Positions 59,481 through 64,000 of a stretch of DNA of 64,000 nt are shown here, in pieces. The notes under the pieces are model-generated. The model saw only the letters and a program-made list of their open reading frames with translations. It searched no databases and was not told where the DNA came from. Each line of letters begins with the position of its first letter. The stretch's first letter is position 1. Source of the DNA: Hoeflea marina. GTDB taxonomy: Bacteria > Pseudomonadota > Alphaproteobacteria > Rhizobiales > Rhizobiaceae. The stretch is from the NCBI RefSeq assembly GCF_003182275.1, contig NZ_QGTR01000003.1, positions 806,001 to 870,000 on the forward strand. The letters run 5' to 3'. The position numbers and the translations under genes are program-made.

Positions 59481-62400
59481 ACACCGGCTTTGCCGAATTC
59501 GGCGCGCGCAGCAATTTCTCCTTTCTCGAGGGCGCGTCGCATCCCGAGGAAATGGCGGTGGCGGCATCCCGGCTGGGCCTTGCAGGCCTGGGGCTGGCCG
59601 ACCGCAACACGGTGGCGGGCGTGGTGCGGGCCCATATGGCGGCCAAGGAGGCCGGTCTCGCCTTCCATCCCGGGGCGCGGCTGGTGTTTTCCGACGGCAC
59701 GCCCGACATTCTCGCCTATCCGCAGACACGCAAGGGATGGGGTCATCTCTGCCGGCTGCTGACGCTGGGCAACCGGCGCAGCGAAAAGGGCGCCTGCAGG
59801 CTCGACCTGCCCGACCTGCTCGAGGGCGGCGGCGACATGGGGCTGGTGGTGATGCCGGATCTCGGCCAGGGGCCAGGCGATGAACCGGCGGGCCATCAAG
59901 CAACGGATGGCGGCCGTCGCCCGCTTGGCGCGGTCCTGGACGAGATCAGGGCCGGCTTCGGCAAGGCGGTGCGGCTGGGGCTGGTTCCCGGCCATGACGG
60001 CTTCGACCGCATCCGCATGGCGCGCCTGGCGCAGGTCGCCGCCGGCGCCGGCGTGGCGCTGATGGCCAGCAACGACGCCCTGTGCCACGACGTCTCGCGG
60101 CGGGCGCTGGCCGATGTGCTGACCTCGATCCGCCACCATGTGCCGGTGGCCCGGGCGGGCTCCCTGCTGGCGGCGCATGCGGAGCGGCATCTCAAGGGCG
60201 CAGCCGACATGGCGCGGCTGCTGCGCGACCATCCTCAGGCGCTCAAGCAGTCGCTCTGCCTTGCCGCCGAGCTCGGCTTCAGTCTCGACGAGCTGCGCTA
60301 CCAGTATCCCGAGGATACTTTCGGCAACGGCTCGCCGCAGCAGATGCTGACACGGCTGGCCTGGGAGGGAGCGGCGACGCGGTATCCGCAGGGCGTTCCG
60401 GAACGGGTCAGGACCCAGATCGTGCACGAGCTGGCGCTGATCGAGGAGCTGGGCTACGCCCCCTATTTCCTCACGGTCTGGGACATCGTCCGGTTTGCCC
60501 GCTCGCAAGCCATCCTCTGCCAGGGCCGCGGCTCGGCGGCCAACTCCACCGTCTGCTTCTGCATCGGCATCACCGAGGTGGACCCGGCGCTCACCGATCT
60601 GCTGTTCGAGCGCTTCATCTCGCCCGAAAGGCGCGAGCCCCCCGACATCGACGTCGACTTCGAGCATGAGCGGCGCGAGGAGGTGATCCAGTACATCTAT
60701 GCCAAATACGGCCGCGAGCATGCGGGCCTCGCTGCCACCGTGATCACCTACCGGGCGCGTTCGGCGGCCCGGGAGGCTGGCAAGGCCTTCGGCCTGTCGG
60801 AGGACGCGGTGTCGGCGTTGTCGGGCTCGGTCTGGGGCTGGTCGGAGACGCCCGCCGCGCGCGAGGCCGAGGAGGCCGGTCTTGACATGCGCGATCCCAC
60901 CACCCGCCAGGTGATCGACCATGCCGGCCGGCTGGCGGGCTTCCCCCGGCATCTGTCGCAGCATGTCGGCGGCTTCGTCATCACCCGCGACAGGCTCGAC
61001 GAGGTGGTGCCGGTGATGAACACCGCCATGGAGGCGCGCACAATGGTGGAGTGGGACAAGGACGATCTGGATTCGCTCGGCATTCTCAAGATCGACATCC
61101 TGGCGCTGGGCATGCTCACCTGCCTGGCCAAGGGCTTCAAGCTGCTGGAACGGCACTATGACCGGCGGCTCAGCCTCGCCTCGATTCCGAAGGAGGCGAC
61201 CGAGGTCTACGCCATGATCCAGCGCGCCGACACGGTGGGCGTGTTCCAGATCGAAAGCCGGGCGCAGATGACCATGCTGCCGCGGCTCAAGCCCGCCTGC
61301 TTCTACGATCTCGTCATCGAGGTGGCGATCGTCCGCCCCGGGCCGATCCAGGGCGACATGGTCCATCCCTATCTCCGCCGCCGCCAGGGCAGGGAGGAGG
61401 TGAGCTATCCCAGCGCCGAACTGGAAGCGGTGCTCGGCAAGACGCTCGGCGTGCCGCTGTTCCAGGAACAGGCGATGAAGATCGCCATCGTCGCCGCCGG
61501 CTTCACGCCCGGCGAGGCCGACAAGCTGCGGCGCGCCATGGCCACCTTCCGGCGCGTCGGCACGATCCACACCTTCCAGCGCAAGATGGTCGAGGGCATG
61601 GCCGCCAGGGGCTATGAGCGGGAGTTCGCTGAGCGCTGTTTCAAGCAGATCGAGGGGTTTGGAGAGTACGGCTTTCCCGAAAGCCACGCCTCGTCCTTCG
61701 CGCTGCTGGTCTATGCCTCGGCCTGGTTCAAGGCGGTCTATCCGGACGTGTTCTGCGCCGCCATCCTCAACGCCCAGCCGATGGGCTTTTACGCCGCCGC
61801 GCAACTGGTGCGCGATGCGCGCGAGCATGGCGTCGAGCTCAGGCCGGTGGACGTCAACCAGTCGCACTGGGACTGCACGCTCGAGGCCGGCCGGTTTGAT
61901 ACAGGCGCCATGGCTCCGCGGCACCGGGAGATGCGCGCGCTGATCCGCAGCCGCCATGCGGTGCGGCTGGGGTTACGGCAGATCAAGGGCGCCCGCCTGG
62001 AGGACATGCAGCGGCTGGAGGCGGCGCGCGGCGCCGGATATGATTCGGTGCGCGACCTGTGGCTGCGCAGCGGACTCAGCAGGGCCGCGGTCGAGCGGCT
62101 GGCCGACGCCGACGCCTTCGGCTCGCTCGGTCTCGACCGGCGGGCGGCGCTCTGGGCTGCCAAGGCGCTCGACCAGGCGGGCGCCGTCGAGCGGCTGCCT
62201 CTCTTCGACCGCTCCGACGGCCGCGACATCGAGGCCGAGGCGGAGATGGCCCTGCCGCCCATGCTGCCCGGCGAGCAGGTGGTCCACGACTACCGCCACC
62301 TGTCCCTGTCGCTCAAGGCGCATCCGGTCGAGTTCCTGCGGGACCGGCTCCGGCGGACGGGCGTGCTGGCCAATGCGGAGCTCAACGACATGCGGACCGG

Positions 62401-62854
62401 CAGGCGGGTCTGCGTCGCCGGCCTGGTGCTGGTGCGCCAGCGCCCGGGCTCGGCCAAGGGGGTGATCTTCATGACGCTGGAGGACGAGACCGGCGTCGCC
62501 AACATCATCGTCTGGCCGAAGACCTTCGAGCTCCACCGCCGCGCAGTGCTCGGTTCGCGGCTGATTCGCGTCGAGGGACGGCTGCAGAACGAATCCGGCG
62601 TCATCCACGTGGTGGCCGACCGGATCGACGACATCACAGCCGACCTCGCGCTGCTGCAGGCTGATTCGAGCGGCCTCGAGAGCCTGGCCCGCGCCGACGA
62701 GGTCAAGCGGCCGGTGATGGACATGCGCACGCTGAAGCGGCCCGGTGAGCGCGCCGCTAGGGCGCTCCAGGCCGAGGCGGATGCCCCGCGGCCGCAGCGC
62801 GCCCCGCATCCGGAGAGCGCCAGCGTGATGCCGAAGGGACGGAATTTCCATTGA
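59477..62854 (+). CDS. dnaE2: Error-prone DNA polymerase DnaE2 (ImuC)
   Basis: C-family DNA polymerase that bypasses lesions. 1125 residues. PHP domain first ([18 protein letters not shown]), palm with PDIDVDF near residue 390, C-terminal OB domain with [15 protein letters not shown] and [10 protein letters not shown] (about 975-1010). SOS-induced imuA-imuB-dnaE2 cassette; the terminal gene of the operon. It is distinct from replicative dnaE1. Confidence 0.95.
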   Translation: MNTGFAEFGARSNFSFLEGASHPEEMAVAASRLGLAGLGLADRNTVAGVVRAHMAAKEAGLAFHPGARLVFSDGTPDILAYPQTRKGWGHLCRLLTLGNRRSEKGACRLDLPDLLEGGGDMGLVVMPDLGQGPGDEPAGHQATDGGRRPLGAVLDEIRAGFGKAVRLGLVPGHDGFDRIRMARLAQVAAGAGVALMASNDALCHDVSRRALADVLTSIRHHVPVARAGSLLAAHAERHLKGAADMARLLRDHPQALKQSLCLAAELGFSLDELRYQYPEDTFGNGSPQQMLTRLAWEGAATRYPQGVPERVRTQIVHELALIEELGYAPYFLTVWDIVRFARSQAILCQGRGSAANSTVCFCIGITEVDPALTDLLFERFISPERREPPDIDVDFEHERREEVIQYIYAKYGREHAGLAATVITYRARSAAREAGKAFGLSEDAVSALSGSVWGWSETPAAREAEEAGLDMRDPTTRQVIDHAGRLAGFPRHLSQHVGGFVITRDRLDEVVPVMNTAMEARTMVEWDKDDLDSLGILKIDILALGMLTCLAKGFKLLERHYDRRLSLASIPKEATEVYAMIQRADTVGVFQIESRAQMTMLPRLKPACFYDLVIEVAIVRPGPIQGDMVHPYLRRRQGREEVSYPSAELEAVLGKTLGVPLFQEQAMKIAIVAAGFTPGEADKLRRAMATFRRVGTIHTFQRKMVEGMAARGYEREFAERCFKQIEGFGEYGFPESHASSFALLVYASAWFKAVYPDVFCAAILNAQPMGFYAAAQLVRDAREHGVELRPVDVNQSHWDCTLEAGRFDTGAMAPRHREMRALIRSRHAVRLGLRQIKGARLEDMQRLEAARGAGYDSVRDLWLRSGLSRAAVERLADADAFGSLGLDRRAALWAAKALDQAGAVERLPLFDRSDGRDIEAEAEMALPPMLPGEQVVHDYRHLSLSLKAHPVEFLRDRLRRTGVLANAELNDMRTGRRVCVAGLVLVRQRPGSAKGVIFMTLEDETGVANIIVWPKTFELHRRAVLGSRLIRVEGRLQNESGVIHVVADRIDDITADLALLQADSSGLESLARADEVKRPVMDMRTLKRPGERAARALQAEADAPRPQRAPHPESASVMPKGRNFH

Positions 62855-63071
62855 GCCTGTGCCGGGACGGGAATTTCCCGCGCCGCAGACAAACCCAAAC
62901 CGGAGCCTCTCCGATTCCGGGAAAGGCCCGCGCTTCACGCGGTGGCTGCGCGTCGGCGAGGCCCGCGCGACGGGGCGACGCAGCCAAGGCCTCGCCTTGC
63001 CTGTGCGCCTTCGTCAGAACGGCCGCTCCGGGTGCGGAGCGGCCGTGTTCGGTTCGTGTGTGCGGCCGCCG
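62855..63071. other. Intergenic region between dnaE2 and a secreted repeat protein
   Basis: 217 bases, GC rich. It holds a stable hairpin at 63019-63046 with 11-bp arms but no T-run, and no reading frame that looks real. Both genes converge here, so the hairpin may serve as a transcription or RNA stop for either. Confidence 0.5.
63019..63046. repeat. Strong inverted repeat
   Basis: ACGGCCGCTCC / GGAGCGGCCGT with a GGGTGC loop; no following T-run on either strand. It lies between convergent dnaE2 and the Gly/Ala-repeat gene. Confidence 0.7.
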
Positions 63072-63620
63072 TCAGCGGCTGGCGGTTTCCACCAGCCTGC
63101 AAAGGGCGACCAGGCTGTTTTCGTAGCCGCCGGGACTGGCCAGCACCGGACCGCAGCGACGCTTGTTCTGCTCAAGCTCGGAGTCCGACATGGCTGACAC
63201 CACCCCGGACAGGCCGGGATCGGCAGGGGTGCCCGGGGCTGCCGGGGAACCCGGCGTGGCGCCGCCTATGCCCACGCCGACACCCGCATCGACATCGTCG
63301 CCCGCATTGACACCGATGCCTGCATTGACACCCGAGCCGCCCCCGACGGACGCGCCGGCGCCCGCGTTCACGCCGGAGCCGCCGCCGATGGATGCGCCCG
63401 CGCCGGCATCGATACCCGAACCGCCGCCGATGGACGCGCCGGCGCCCGCGTCGATGCCCGAACCGCCGCCGGCCGAAGCGCCGGCGCCGGCGCTGACTCC
63501 GCCGGACCCGCCGACCGAAGCACCGACGCCGAGGCCGGCCGCGCCGGCCGGAATGCCGAGGCTGAGAACGAGCGCGCCCGCAGCCAGGATTCCGGACATG
63601 GATCGAATGATGGTTGTCAT
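63072..63620 (-). CDS. Secreted Gly/Ala-rich tandem-repeat protein
   Basis: 182 residues, ATG at 63620. Signal peptide (hydrophobic GILAAGALVLSLGIPAGAA). Then about five copies of a 14-residue repeat of the GGGSGIDAGAGASI kind (residues about 38-110), Pro/Ala-rich linker, and a conserved-looking C-terminal cap about 40 residues (SDSELEQNKRRCGPVLASPG) with two cysteines. I do not recognise the family. Could be a cell-surface or matrix protein. The 42-base units are candidates for slippage. Confidence 0.75.
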   Translation of the reverse strand: MTTIIRSMSGILAAGALVLSLGIPAGAAGLGVGASVGGSGGVSAGAGASAGGGSGIDAGAGASIGGGSGIDAGAGASIGGGSGVNAGAGASVGGGSGVNAGIGVNAGDDVDAGVGVGIGGATPGSPAAPGTPADPGLSGVVSAMSDSELEQNKRRCGPVLASPGGYENSLVALCRLVETASR

Positions 63621-63957
63621 GACAGTCTCCTTGGTTGATCTTTCGAGGATCGGCCATTTGCGACCGGCAAGAAGAAAACGGGAAACAGTCTCCGCGGTTC
63701 CGGCAAGATCTTGATTTCCCGAGCGTTATTAACGAACCATGATCAATCTGCAGAAAATTTTAACGAGTCCCGCCACGATGCGGCCGGTTCCGGATGGCTC
63801 GCACGGACACGGCGCCACACCGAGTTGCCCGATGCCGACTGCGCTAGAGGCGCGACAAGGCAGGACCGGTTGCATGATGGGGAGATGGCCGCAGGAGCCA
63901 AGACAGCAAAAAGGCCCGGTTTCCCGAGCCTGTCAGCATGTCAGATCCGGAGGGATC
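63621..63957. other. Intergenic region with promoter-like DNA, before tRNA-Gly
   Basis: 337 bases, with AT-rich patches near 63720-63770 (GTTATTAACGAACC and AAAATTTTAACG) that could supply a promoter for the minus-strand repeat protein. The terminator for the tRNA lies at 63908-63931. No gene of its own was found. Confidence 0.5.
63908..63931 (-). terminator. Terminator downstream of tRNA-Gly
   Basis: On the minus strand AGGCTCGG-GAAA-CCGGGCCT forms an 8-bp stem with a GNRA-type loop and is followed by TTTT. It lies about 26 bases after the tRNA 3' end. Confidence 0.8.
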
Positions 63958-64000
63958 TGGAGCGGGCGAGGCGATTCGAACGCCCGACCCCAACCTTGGC
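63958..64000 (-). tRNA. tRNA-Gly(GCC), partial
   Basis: Minus strand 3' part: anticodon GCC exactly at the right edge, then AAGGTT, variable loop, T arm GGGCG-TTCGAAT-CGCCT and 3' acceptor CGCCCGC with U discriminator and CCA encoded at 63958-63960. The acceptor sequence, the U73 discriminator and GCC are those of a glycine tRNA. The 5' half is beyond the window. Confidence 0.9.

Noticed and set aside
63958-64000. tRNA 3' end as an integration (att) site
   Set aside because: tRNA-Gly is often used by integrative elements, but no integrase gene, direct repeat of the 3' end or phage gene is present in the window.

Overview
This window is a 64 kb stretch of high-GC (roughly 65 percent by eye) chromosomal DNA from an alphaproteobacterium, most likely of the Rhizobiales/Hyphomicrobiales. 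The evidence is the gene order around the replication origin (ppsR-maf-aroE-coaE-dnaQ on one side; hemE-hemJ-rho-mnmE-mnmG-rsmG-parA-parB on the other), a 1595-residue NAD-glutamate dehydrogenase, TrcR (DUF1013), a DUF1674 protein, an imuA-imuB-dnaE2 mutasome behind a GAAC-N7-GAAC LexA box, and GANTC (CcrM-type) sites at the origin. A Hoeflea-like genus would fit, but the genus is not proven. I see no insertion sequence, prophage, CRISPR array or rRNA gene.

Layout. 1-3281 (minus): dnaQ (cut by the left edge), coaE, aroE, maf, ppsR. 3282-3639: intergenic region with a perfect DnaA box, weaker boxes, AT-rich inverted repeats and clustered GANTC sites, read as oriC. 3640-12439 (plus): hemE, hemJ, rho, mnmE, mnmG, rsmG, parA, parB, with four parS-like ParB sites between 5.29 and 10.13 kb. 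12458-16605 (minus): holA, lptE, leuS. 16775-20302 (plus): yggS, prpE, an SDR oxidoreductase. 20448-23351: trcR (minus) and acs (plus), divergent. 23352-24440: a possible 21-codon mini-gene with a structured tail, a secreted nuclease and a DUF1674 protein. 24553-30470 (plus): htpX, rsmB, a heparinase-like protein, purH. 30517-36739 (minus): a UMF1 transporter and gdhB. 36838-44237 (plus): AhpD-like protein, small membrane protein, pyridoxal kinase, carbonic anhydrase, secreted protein, sbcD, sbcC.

44277-48060 is a compact nitrite-reduction island: nirV, nirK, a DUF1858 protein, a Crp/Fnr regulator (NnrR-like) and pseudoazurin. Three TTG-N8-CAA boxes lie at compatible distances from nirK, the DUF1858 gene and pseudoazurin. 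48114-52589 (minus): lytic transglycosylase, asd, leuB, leuD, small membrane protein. 52677-56700: FAD oxidoreductase, CitE-like lyase, DUF1737 protein, M20 amidohydrolase, minimal zinc metallopeptidase. 57107-62854: SOS mutasome imuA-imuB-dnaE2. 63072-64000: a secreted Gly/Ala-repeat protein and the 3' half of a tRNA-Gly(GCC) cut by the right edge.

The best material for a second look is the oriC/parS/parAB segregation region, the nitrite regulon boxes, the mini-gene at 23.49 kb, and the repeat protein at the right end. I did not find a clearly new multi-gene defence or mobile system.
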